Shown here: piece after piece, positions 1 through 6,915 of the stretch
How the letters are laid out: every line of letters begins with the position of its first letter
Position numbering within the stretch: position 1 is the first letter of the stretch
NCBI GenBank assembly: GCA_030148485.1
Contig: JASBTJ010000087.1
Coordinates: forward strand, 1 to 57,019
Direction: 5' to 3'
Length of the DNA stretch: 57,019 nucleotides
DNA from: Gammaproteobacteria bacterium
GTDB taxonomy: Bacteria > Pseudomonadota > Gammaproteobacteria > Chromatiales > Chromatiaceae
Program-made: the position numbers and the translations under genes
The notes under the pieces: model-generated
Databases searched by the model: none
Told to the model about the DNA's origin: nothing
The model's input: the letters and a program-made list of their open reading frames with translations, nothing else

Positions 1-2
1 GC

Positions 3-149
3 CTGGATCTCATTCGGCTGGGCAAGCGGGACCCTAACACCGGCAAGCGGCTGTATTTCCGGAACCGTCTTAGCCGAGACCGCATGAGGGAGATTTACGC
101 ATGCGTCCTGCACGGCCTTAACATGGGACACCTGACGCCCCATATTTAA
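3..149 (+). CDS. C-terminal fragment of an unrecognised protein
   Basis: An open frame enters from the left edge and ends at a TAA, giving 48 residues rich in Arg and Leu (it begins LDLIRLGKRDPNTGK and ends GHLTPHI). I do not recognise the family. The gene start lies outside the window, and the basic composition and accessory setting fit a mobile-element protein but prove nothing. It could also be a chance open frame. Confidence 0.35.
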   Translation: MDLIRLGKRDPNTGKRLYFRNRLSRDRMREIYACVLHGLNMGHLTPHI

Positions 150-201
150 CGTAAAAACAATAACTTACGGCCTTGTCGGCGGTTGCTTACACAACCAAAG
201 G

Positions 202-230
202 TTGCTTCCTGGCGGATCCGCCACTATATT
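202..230 (+). promoter_or_regulatory. Sigma-70-type promoter with palindromic operator in the spacer
   Basis: TTGCTT at 202-207 and TATATT at 225-230 are 17 bp apart, the ideal spacing. The spacer contains a perfect 14-bp palindrome, TGGCGGATCCGCCA, at 210-223, a position where a bound dimer would block RNA polymerase. The octamer GGTTGCTT is also repeated at 181-188 and 200-207. Expected transcription starts near 237 and runs into a terminator with no gene between. The operator role is inferred. Confidence 0.5.
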
Positions 231-236
231 TGGCTC

Positions 237-370
237 GTCCCTGCTCTGCACAGCATCAGGCATTCGAGACTACGTAAAGGTCCGTCCCACGTAGCCAGCC
301 CAGAGAGGCGATGACAAGCTCCTCTGGTGCTGAGTTCCAAAGGCTCCCTCGCGGAGCCTTTGCTGTTTCT
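237..370 (+). ncRNA. Candidate structured small RNA of unknown family
   Basis: About 130 nt lie between a well-spaced promoter and an intrinsic terminator, with no convincing reading frame. The predicted RNA forms a bulged stem (240-245 with 252-260), a 6-bp stem CTACGT/ACGTAG (270-275 with 289-294, 13-nt loop), a 5-bp stem AGAGG/CCTCT (304-308 with 321-325), and then the terminator hairpin. I do not recognise the family. It is not a tRNA, tmRNA, 6S or SRP RNA as far as I can see. Promoter, stems and terminator together argue for a real transcript. Confidence 0.4.
339..370 (+). terminator. Intrinsic terminator of the candidate small RNA
   Basis: AAAGGCTCC (339-347) and GGAGCCTTT (353-361) form a 9-bp stem with a 5-nt loop, followed by GCTGTTTCT. 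The T-rich side is on the plus strand only, so it ends rightward transcription. Confidence 0.6.
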
Positions 371-408
371 AACCGCCTGAATTTACGTGCATTTATTTTT
401 CTGGTACT

Positions 409-449
409 CTGGCAAACACCGCAGCGCGGAGCGCTGCGGTGTTTGCCAG
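409..449. repeat. Perfect 19-bp inverted repeat with 3-nt loop
   Basis: The arm CTGGCAAACACCGCAGCGC (409-427) is followed by GGA and then its exact reverse complement (431-449). No T-run follows on either strand, so it is not a normal terminator. It could form a cruciform or a very stable RNA hairpin and lies 67 bp beyond the end of the minus-strand membrane-protein gene. It may be a recombination site, the end of a small mobile element, or an mRNA-stabilising hairpin. Confidence 0.7.
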
Positions 450-515
450 TGGCTTGCCTTATTCGCACCCGCCGCCGCAGGGCTGCCCATTCTGCCTGTT
501 GGGGACCGCCATCCT

Positions 516-1877
516 TCACGGTACGGCGACTGAACCGTCTTCCACTCCCCCCTCGCCAGCCCTTGGTGGCACGGTCAGTTTGACCGTCACGTCGAAGCGG
601 CCGTCTTCGCCTGCTTGCCAGTTCTCTCGATGCACCGCCACGAGTTTTCCGGCCACTTCGGTTTCCCCGCTCTGACCACCTCGTATCACCTCCGTCAGAT
701 TGGTCGATACCCCAGCAGAGAATGCCTTCGCAAGAAGCGCTTCGGAAAGAGCGACAAACTGCTCGGTTGCCGCGTCGGCCTCGTCTGGCTCACTCACGGT
801 TAGACGGAGCTTCAGACAATCAGCAGCGAACTGGTCACCCGAAATGTAGTAGGCCACTCGATTCGGAAATACACCATCACCCAAGTCCAGGTAGGTGGAC
901 GAAGCAGACCATTCATCCTCATACACGCGGTTGTAATGCCCCGTCTTCAAGCCGTACTCCGCCATGAATTCTTTGGCCAGATGCGGTGCCCAGCCCTGTT
1001 CGGGCGGCACGTCTCTAGGGTTGGCCTCGTACGCGACCAGCGACTGGAAAGCTGAGATCGACTCATCGACCTTGTCTTTGGACGTTAGACGCTGCAGATG
1101 CGTGGAGTGCGCCCAGCGGTGTAGCTTGCGCACTCGCCATGCAAAGCTCGACATCGCCCGCCGCCGAGCATACTGAAACGTGTCCTCGTCACTTGAGTTT
1201 CGCCGGAGTGTGAGAAGGACCCTTTCGTACGTCATAAAAACCGAAAGGCCGAAGAGAAACGGCAGAAACACCAGCGACAACAATGGCGGCGTGTAGAACT
1301 CCTAGAGGGTCTGGAAGGTCGCGAATTCTTCGAAGCCGACCCACAGCTTGTAGCCGGCAAACCCAATCACAAAGACCCCAAGAAGGAAGAGCAGCGTATC
1401 GAAAACCTTCTTCGTCGGCTGATACTCATCCTTGCCTTCTGAGAAAATCGCCATGGATCCGAGGAACGTGCTGACGGGCACAAGCACCAATTCCCCCCAG
1501 AGCGGAAAAGTGTAGAAGCCCAGTATGAACTCCAGGACGATAATGAGCTTTAGATTGTCCTCGACTGCCCTCTTGAAGTAGCTAGGGTCATCGAAAATCT
1601 TGTTGGCCCGTAACGCGGAGATTAACGCGATCGAGAACGTCCATATGATGGTTGGCTTGAGCTGAGACAGATCCCAAAGGCCAACCGCATTCAGTACGTA
1701 CAAGATGCCGGCCAAGTAGAACGCCATCGCGGCGTAGATATTCACCAGCGGTCCGGCTACTGCACTGCGGACTAGTGCGCGCAGCGACCTACGAAAATCC
1801 TCCTTTGTGAGGGCATAGCCCATGATTCCTGCTACCAGGATCAGTATCGCGATTTCCCGATTGCTGAAGAGCTCCAT
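516..1877 (-). pseudogene. Multi-spanning membrane protein interrupted by in-frame TAG
   Basis: Two frames, 1877-1302 (191 aa) and 1283-516 (255 aa from a TTG), are in the same phase and separated by one TAG at 1304-1302. Read through, they give about 453 residues: N-terminus MELFSNREIAIL, five or six hydrophobic segments, then a soluble C-terminal domain. The join reads FATFQTL-stop-EFYTPPLLSLVFLPFLFG, so a loop and helix continue smoothly across the stop. From memory, related membrane proteins have Lys or Arg at this point (a TLENLK-DFLLP-like stretch). No other frame damage is visible, so this is a young pseudogene, a sequencing error, or a suppressed amber. The second part alone lacks a well-spaced ribosome site. 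The function of the family is unknown to me; it often lies in accessory islands. Confidence 0.7.
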
Positions 1878-1921
1878 GGAGGCCGTAAGGATCTTCGATT
1901 GGTGTCGTTGTTGTCAGTCAT

Positions 1922-2029
1922 CCCAATGTGCGGCGTACCTGCACCGCAGTATGAGGTCCAGCATACACCGCGGTTCCCCTTTCCCGTAATCCGTGAGTAC
2001 CGAAACATCCAGAGCCTGGCGATAGCCAA
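1922..2029 (-). pseudogene. Truncated RES-domain toxin remnant
   Basis: Just downstream of the antitoxin gene, a short frame begins with TTG and reads LW-MFRYSRITGKG, then later AGTPHI. RES toxins start with a LWRIS-x-YADLSGxG stretch followed by GRPVVY, and partner antitoxin genes normally lie directly upstream, as here. The similarity ends at about 1922, next to the proposed element end. If correct, only about 36 residues remain and no toxin is made. The match is short and judged by eye. Confidence 0.3.
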
Positions 2030-2047
2030 CAGCCGACTGCCCGGACG

Positions 2048-2491
2048 CTACGAAAAGGCTCCGTCGTCGATACGCAGAAGGAGCCGCTTGACTCGCCCGT
2101 ACCCATCTTCCTCGTTCAGAAGATCGACCGGGACCTCGCCATCCAGCGCGCGGTTCGACTGGTTCAACCAGTGACTCCCTCGCTCGTAGCTGTCAAAGAC
2201 CTCCGCGGCCAGCGCGCTGATCTCGAGATGCACGGCCAGCTGTTTAACGACAGCGTCGACCAGCCCATCCAGCCTTGCATAGGGCTGCATGTCCACTGCC
2301 GTGCGCGATAGTTCGGAGAGCTCGGCCGGTGACGCGGGAACAGGACACACAAAGGTATGACCTGTTGAGCCTGGCAAAACCACCCCGAGCGTACGCAGAA
2401 CCTCGGGCCAGTTCGGATCTTCGCCTCGGTGCGAACGACTGGCAGCATCCTCTAGTACGGCTTGAATTGTCGTTTCCATCGTCACCGCCAT
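2048..2491 (-). CDS. Xre/MbcA/ParS-type antitoxin (toxin-binding domain, DUF2384)
   Basis: The C-terminal 50 residues (WLNQSNRALDGEVPVDLL, then a Glu-rich turn and LLLRIDDGAFS) match the toxin-binding domain of RES-Xre and MbcTA antitoxins, which typically ends G-V/A-F-S. The start is placed at the ATG giving MAVTMETTIQ (148 aa); an upstream ATG at 2572 would overlap the recombinase gene by 47 bp. No clear helix-turn-helix is seen at the N-terminus. The expected partner, a RES toxin immediately downstream, is present only as a probable remnant, so this is an orphan antitoxin. It lies downstream of the recombinase on the same strand and may be co-transcribed with it. Confidence 0.65.
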   Translation of the reverse strand: MAVTMETTIQAVLEDAASRSHRGEDPNWPEVLRTLGVVLPGSTGHTFVCPVPASPAELSELSRTAVDMQPYARLDGLVDAVVKQLAVHLEISALAAEVFDSYERGSHWLNQSNRALDGEVPVDLLNEEDGYGRVKRLLLRIDDGAFS

Positions 2492-2525
2492 TCTGATCGG
2501 TACGTGAGTGTTCACCAGATCGTGT

Positions 2526-3485
2526 TCATTGAGGAACCCCAGGGCTTCGTGCGGCCGGATGAGTTGCGGCATACACCTCCCGCAACTTATTGATCGTCAC
2601 ATGCGTATAGACCTGGGTTGTAGAGATGTCCGCGTGGCCAAGCATCTCCTGCACGACCCGGATATCTGCCCCGTTCTCATGCATCAGGGTCGCCGTGGAG
2701 TGTCTGAACAGATTACAGGCGCCCGGCTTGCGGATGCCGGCCCGCCGGACGTACTTGGATACGATTCGGGTCAGCTGGTGCTCCCTGAACTTTCGGCCTC
2801 TGTTGTCCAAGAAAAGCACAGGGCCAGACCCTAGCTGCTGCAGCCGGGGTCGGACATGTTCGAGGTAGAGCTGGATCCAGACGCAGGCGGATTGGGCGAT
2901 AGGCACCCGGCGGTCCTTCTCCCCTTTTCCCTTCCGGACAGTGACGATCCTGGCCTTGAGGTCCACGTCCTCGATATGCAGGTTGGCCAATTCCATCCGC
3001 CTCAGGCCGGTCGCGTAGTAGACCGCCAGGATTGCCCGGTCCCGCAGGCCCTTGAAGTCATGGAGCAGCGGCTGCTGCAGCGCGGCCTCGATCTCCTCGA
3101 CATCCAGGTAGCCCTTGGGCAGTTGCCGGGGCACTTGGGGCAGTTCCATCAGTGCCAGGCCGTTCTGCTTGATGATCCCCCGGATGTGTAGCCGCCGTAT
3201 GAACACCTTCACCGCGGTCAGGCGGTTCCGGATGGTGGGCTTTTCCAGCGGCTTGTCGGTGTGGGGCTGGCGGTAGCGGAACAGGTAAGCCTGATAGGCC
3301 TCGATGACCTCGACATCGACCTGCTGGGGCCGCTTGATGCCCTCTGCCAACGCCCACAGCGTGAACATCCGCAGATACCCCCGCTTCCCCTCGATGGTTC
3401 TGAGGGACTGCCCCTTCACGAGGCAGTCCTCCAGGTAAAAGTCCACGCAGGCCACCAGGGACTTGGGCTTCTTGGCCTGATTCAC
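2526..3485 (-). CDS. Tyrosine recombinase/integrase (XerC/D-like)
   Basis: A 319-aa protein with the N-terminal SAM-like core-binding domain (about 5-110) and the catalytic domain (about 125-305). Visible catalytic positions are Arg162 (TGLRRMEL), Lys185 (VRKGKG), Arg261 (LFRHS), His284 (MLGHADISTTQ) and nucleophile Tyr293 (VYTHV). The box II His, normally three residues before the second Arg, is Asn258 here (NLFRH). The GTG start overlaps the upstream Toprim gene stop as GTGA and is preceded by GGAGGA, so it is translationally coupled. It is probably part of the mobile module's own recombination machinery rather than a chromosomal XerC or XerD. Confidence 0.9.
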   Translation of the reverse strand: MNQAKKPKSLVACVDFYLEDCLVKGQSLRTIEGKRGYLRMFTLWALAEGIKRPQQVDVEVIEAYQAYLFRYRQPHTDKPLEKPTIRNRLTAVKVFIRRLHIRGIIKQNGLALMELPQVPRQLPKGYLDVEEIEAALQQPLLHDFKGLRDRAILAVYYATGLRRMELANLHIEDVDLKARIVTVRKGKGEKDRRVPIAQSACVWIQLYLEHVRPRLQQLGSGPVLFLDNRGRKFREHQLTRIVSKYVRRAGIRKPGACNLFRHSTATLMHENGADIRVVQEMLGHADISTTQVYTHVTINKLREVYAATHPAARSPGVPQ

Positions 3486-4357
3486 CACAGGCCGTCCTCC
3501 GTGAGCGACTCGTAGGTCTGAACACAAGGCCTGCTGTCTTTGAACAACGACTCCAGGCTGCCCGCCCCATGGGAGCACACATGCTCCTTCGGGCCCGTGC
3601 CCACCTCGAAGACCAGCCGGCGGCAGGCAATCCCATAGAACGAGAGCGCCTGTGACACCAGTCGGCTAGCCCGCGTCCCCTCCGGGGTATTGTCGAAGGC
3701 GGTTGTCACTTGTTCCACGCCACCGCCGGCCAGGGCATCGAGTTGAGGGACATCGAAGCCCCGCGACCCCAAGGTTGCCACCACATTGGAAAAACCGGCC
3801 GCCGTCAGAATCAGACCGTCCAACGGGTTCTTGCAGAGCAAGATGCTCCGGTGCCTGGTCAAGGCGGCCTGGTTGTAGAAGCCGGCGTGGTGGTCGGACC
3901 AGTACAACTGGTACGGCGTCCCACTGCGCAGCTTGGGCGTGATGCGCTCGCCGTAGGCTTCGGCGATCACCCCCTGGCCATCGACGTTGGGAAAAACCAG
4001 GGCGCCCCGAAAGAATTCCCCGCCGCTTGCCACAAACAGCCCCTTCGGCTGCAGGCTGCCACGGATCCACGCGCCTTCCCGAGTTTCACCACTGGGCAGT
4101 TGCTTGCCCAGCGTGCGGTCCACGAAGCCGACCTGCCACTGCTCCAGCAGGCCAGTGTCACTGACCCCCAGCTTGCTGAGGAAAGCCAGTGCCCTGGGGG
4201 TACAGAACAGCGTCTCCTGGTAATACGCGAAGATCTGTCGGATCAGAGTCTGCCCCGTCGAGCCAGTTTCTTCGGGGCCGGCAAAGTCCACATAACCGAG
4301 CATCCTGGGGTCATAGGCCGCTGCCGGGTGTTCTGGGTGGGTCGTCAGATGTGTCAT
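3482..4357 (-). CDS. DnaG-like protein with degenerate Toprim domain
   Basis: This 291-aa protein resembles the primase core without its CHC2 zinc finger: a helical stretch YYQETLFCTPRALAFLSKLGVS (about 45-66), then GALVFPNVDGQGVI, then the Toprim-like part (about 165-250). In Toprim enzymes the first motif is a VEGxxD box with catalytic Glu, here replaced by CKNPLD. The DxD motif is replaced by DNT in FDNTPEGTRAS. GFSNVVATLGS matches the conserved strand after motif one. Two acidic residues needed for metal catalysis are therefore missing, and the protein is likely a nucleic-acid-binding or structural partner. Its start overlaps the istB stop (ATGA) and its stop overlaps the recombinase start, so it acts with the transposition genes. 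Confidence 0.75.
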   Translation of the reverse strand: MTHLTTHPEHPAAAYDPRMLGYVDFAGPEETGSTGQTLIRQIFAYYQETLFCTPRALAFLSKLGVSDTGLLEQWQVGFVDRTLGKQLPSGETREGAWIRGSLQPKGLFVASGGEFFRGALVFPNVDGQGVIAEAYGERITPKLRSGTPYQLYWSDHHAGFYNQAALTRHRSILLCKNPLDGLILTAAGFSNVVATLGSRGFDVPQLDALAGGGVEQVTTAFDNTPEGTRASRLVSQALSFYGIACRRLVFEVGTGPKEHVCSHGAGSLESLFKDSRPCVQTYESLTEDGLW

Positions 4358-5106
4358 GACTGCTCGCCCTCCCTGCCCTGCGGTTTGCGCTTACGCATGG
4401 ACTCGCCGCGCAGCTTGATGTGATGAGCGCGGTTTACCAGGCGGTCCAGGATGGCGTCGGCGATGGTCGCGTCGCCGATGTAGTCATGCCACTGCTCGAT
4501 TGGGAGCTGGGAGGTGATCAGGATGGAGCCGTACTCCATGTGATCGTCGAGCAGTTCCAGTAGCTCGGCCCGGCCCCGGGTGGACATGGGAGACAGCCCC
4601 CAGTCATCCAGGATGATCAGGTTGGTCTTGGCAAGCTTGGCGCGCAGTTTCCCCAGGCTACCGTCGCCGTGGGCCTTCTCAATGTCCTCCAGCAGTCGGG
4701 ACACGCGGTAATACGCCACCGAATACCCCTTACGCACAGCCTGGAACCCCAGGGCACAGCCAATCCAGGTTTTACCAACCCCGGTCGGTCCCGTGATGAT
4801 GGTGCTCAGGTTGTTCCGGACCCAGTCGCAGGTCACCAGGCTGGAGAAGACCGCGCGATCAAGCCCGCGATGAGCCGAATAGTCCACCGCCTCCGGGGAG
4901 GCCTGCACCTTCAGCCTGGCGGCTTTGAGCAGACGCTGGAACTTGCGGTTCTCCCGCTCGTTCACTTCGGCCTGAACACACATGCCGAAGCGCTCGTCGA
5001 AGCTCAGCTCCTGGAGGACCGCATTGGCGCGCTGCTCATCCAGCGCAGCCGCCATGCCGTTCAGGCGCAGTTCGGTCAGCTGTTCTCGGGTTTGCTGAAT
5101 TAGCAT
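4354..5106 (-). CDS. istB: IS21-family helper ATPase IstB
   Basis: A 250-aa AAA+ ATPase related to DnaC. Walker A GPTGVGKT is at about 106-113, Walker B NLIILDDWGL at about 165-175, and an arginine-rich C-terminus KLRGESMRKRK is typical of IstB. In the family, IstB binds DNA in an ATP-dependent way and recruits the IstA-bound ends to target DNA. The start chosen (MLIQQTREQL) follows the istA stop by a single base and has a GGAGGT ribosome site at the end of istA. The longer frame upstream overlaps istA and is not needed. Confidence 0.95.
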   Translation of the reverse strand: MLIQQTREQLTELRLNGMAAALDEQRANAVLQELSFDERFGMCVQAEVNERENRKFQRLLKAARLKVQASPEAVDYSAHRGLDRAVFSSLVTCDWVRNNLSTIITGPTGVGKTWIGCALGFQAVRKGYSVAYYRVSRLLEDIEKAHGDGSLGKLRAKLAKTNLIILDDWGLSPMSTRGRAELLELLDDHMEYGSILITSQLPIEQWHDYIGDATIADAILDRLVNRAHHIKLRGESMRKRKPQGREGEQS

Positions 5107-5107
5107 G

Positions 5108-6637
5108 TCACTGACCTCCGGTTGCGTAGTAAGCCGCGCCGCGCACGTTTTCATGCAACGGCAGGTTCACCTGGATCGGACGCTCGTCGTGTGGCATCTC
5201 ATCGATCCGATGCTGCAGGATCGAGCGCACGCTCTTGGTGGTCAGCGAGCAGATCTGGATTGCCCGATGGCAGGCGGCCTCAAAGCGTTCGGCGCCATAG
5301 TGCTTGGCCAGCCGCTGCAGGGCCGCGCAGGACTTGATGCCCAGCAACGCATGGGGCCTGGACTCGAACTGGTGCTGGATCACCGCCTCGGCGGAAGGAC
5401 CGATGCCGCGGGCCCATTTCAGGATCAGCTCGGGCTTCTGACTGGCATAGGCCCGGTGGGCCTTCGGCTGGTGGGTCGGGTCCGTCGTATGGCCTCCGAT
5501 CTCGTCGCTGACCAGGTGGGTGGCCACGCGCCGCCCTTGGTGGAACAACTCGACCACCTTGGACGTGATCCTGGCTTCCACATGGGACGTGATCAACTCG
5601 TGCGGCACGGAGTAGTAGTGCTCCTTGACCCGCACGTGATAGTCCAGCCCCACCTTGAAGGGTGCCGTCCATTCGGCGTACTCGAAAGCGTCTGCGGGCA
5701 GGGCGCGCAGCAGCGGCTTGTCCAGTTCCTCAAATCGCGACCGCCGACAGCCCGGCAGTTCCTTGAAGGGCCGTTCGTTGAACTGACGCAGCAACTCCTC
5801 GATCGCGTCGTTGATCTCGTCGATGCTGAAGAACTTGCGGTGGCGCAACTTAGCCACGATCCACCGATAGGCTAGTTTCACCGTCAGTTCCGCCTTGGCC
5901 TTGTCCTTGGGATGGCGGACGCGGGCCGGGATGATGACGATGCCGTAGTGCTTGGCCTGCTCCAGATAAGTCCGATTGAGGGTCGGCTCCTTACCGGCGG
6001 TGATCACCGCGGACTTCAGGTTGTCTGGCACGACCACCTGCGTGGTACCGCCGAAGAAACGGTACATGCGCTCGTGCGCCTCAATCCAATACGGCACCGC
6101 CTGGGACCTCACGGCGTACATGAAGGCGTAGTTGGAGCAGCCCATCGCGGCGACGAACAGCTGTGCGTGCTTCTTCTCACCCGTCTTAACGTCGGCGTAG
6201 GGAATGGTGCGCCCCGCAAAGTCCACATAGGTGCACTCGCCCGCACGATGCGTCTGGCGCATGGTCGGGTCCAGCTTGCCGACGAACTGGCGGTAGTAGT
6301 GCGTGAACTGGGAATAGGCGTAGGCATTGCCGGGGTTCGCCAGGCGATACTCCTCCCAGAGCAATTGCAGCGTCACACCGCGGTACTGCATCTCACGATG
6401 AATGGCGGCCCAGTCGGGCAAGAACTTGTTTTCGACACGGCAGCGCTTGGACTTCAGCAGCCCAGCGATCTCCATATCGGCCATCGCGGAGACTGCCGTC
6501 CAGTCGAGGCGCCGCTTGCGCACGCGCGCCCGGTACTTGCTGATGGTGCTATGGGACAGACCGACGTTGCGGCCAACCGCGCGGTTGGTCATATCCGTGG
6601 TCAGTATCAGTCGCAATGCTTCTCTGTGTTTGTTCAT
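5108..6637 (-). CDS. istA: IS21-family transposase IstA
   Basis: A 509-aa transposase with an N-terminal helix-turn-helix (LTTDMTNRAVGRNVGLSHSTISKY split over about 12-35) and an RNase H-like catalytic core with the acidic triad Asp139 (YVDFAG), Asp205 (PDNLKS) and Glu250 (KDKAKAE). The 44-residue gap before the Glu is usual for the IS21 family. The length matches the family and no frame damage is visible, so it is probably active. The ATG giving MNKHREAL is chosen because a longer upstream start adds unrelated sequence. istB follows after 1 nt. Confidence 0.95.
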   Translation of the reverse strand: MNKHREALRLILTTDMTNRAVGRNVGLSHSTISKYRARVRKRRLDWTAVSAMADMEIAGLLKSKRCRVENKFLPDWAAIHREMQYRGVTLQLLWEEYRLANPGNAYAYSQFTHYYRQFVGKLDPTMRQTHRAGECTYVDFAGRTIPYADVKTGEKKHAQLFVAAMGCSNYAFMYAVRSQAVPYWIEAHERMYRFFGGTTQVVVPDNLKSAVITAGKEPTLNRTYLEQAKHYGIVIIPARVRHPKDKAKAELTVKLAYRWIVAKLRHRKFFSIDEINDAIEELLRQFNERPFKELPGCRRSRFEELDKPLLRALPADAFEYAEWTAPFKVGLDYHVRVKEHYYSVPHELITSHVEARITSKVVELFHQGRRVATHLVSDEIGGHTTDPTHQPKAHRAYASQKPELILKWARGIGPSAEAVIQHQFESRPHALLGIKSCAALQRLAKHYGAERFEAACHRAIQICSLTTKSVRSILQHRIDEMPHDERPIQVNLPLHENVRGAAYYATGGQ

Positions 6638-6751
6638 GGCTTTCACCTTTTCTAGCCGCAAACCAACCCCTGGCCCGGCATCGGGCCTGATGGGCAAAGA
6701 AGACAACAAGGCGAAGGGCTACCTGCCGGTCGACCATGAGGCCAACGACAC

Positions 6752-6855
6752 TTGACAGGTGATAGGCGGGAAACTAGCTTTACTGAGCATCGAGGCAGAC
6801 AACTTCGATACTTCAGAAATCGGCTTGGGAGCTCCACCTCCCAGGCCTTTTTCGT
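6752..6855 (+). ncRNA. Possible short orphan transcript at the element edge
   Basis: A perfect TTGACA (6752-6757) lies just outside the proposed element end, but the -10 at 6775-6780 (TAGCTT) is weak. Downstream, a 5-bp stem ATCGA/TCGAT is followed by a good intrinsic terminator. No reading frame of note lies between. The transcript would be about 70 nt. This could instead be the surviving 3' end of an interrupted gene. The rest of the 278-bp gap between istA and the next gene shows nothing else. Confidence 0.2.
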
Positions 6856-6856
6856 T
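6822..6856 (+). terminator. Intrinsic terminator, plus strand
   Basis: GGCTTGGGAG (6822-6831) pairs with CTCCCAGGCC (6838-6847), with one G-T wobble and a 6-nt loop, followed by TTTTTCGTTT. It faces rightward although no plus-strand gene lies upstream. Confidence 0.6.
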
Positions 6857-6915
6857 TCTGCGTCTTTACACCCCTGTGGTGTTGTCTGGTCACACCAGGT
6901 CACGCTACGTCATCG

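Larger units (their letters stand above)
1903..6750 (-). mobile_element. Composite IS21-like element with Toprim and tyrosine-recombinase genes
   Basis: istA, istB, a DnaG/Toprim-like gene and a tyrosine recombinase gene follow each other on the minus strand with a 1-nt gap and then two 4-nt overlaps (ATGA, GTGA), so they are one transcription and translation unit. The ends are tentative: GTGTCGTTG followed three bases later by TCA occurs on the plus strand from 1902 and inverted on the minus strand from 6751, and IS21-family ends usually begin TG. No matching target duplication is visible at these ends. If the ends are right, the element also carries the antitoxin gene and a truncated RES-like sequence. 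The gene core (2526-6637) is certain; the boundaries are not. Confidence 0.5.

Noticed and set aside
409-449. 19-bp hairpin as an intrinsic terminator
   Set aside because: No T-run follows on either strand, so it was listed as a repeat instead.
1918-2106. 62-codon frame overlapping the end of the antitoxin gene
   Set aside because: It overlaps a better supported gene and its only similarity (GTAVYAG) is too short; the RES-like match is in a different frame.
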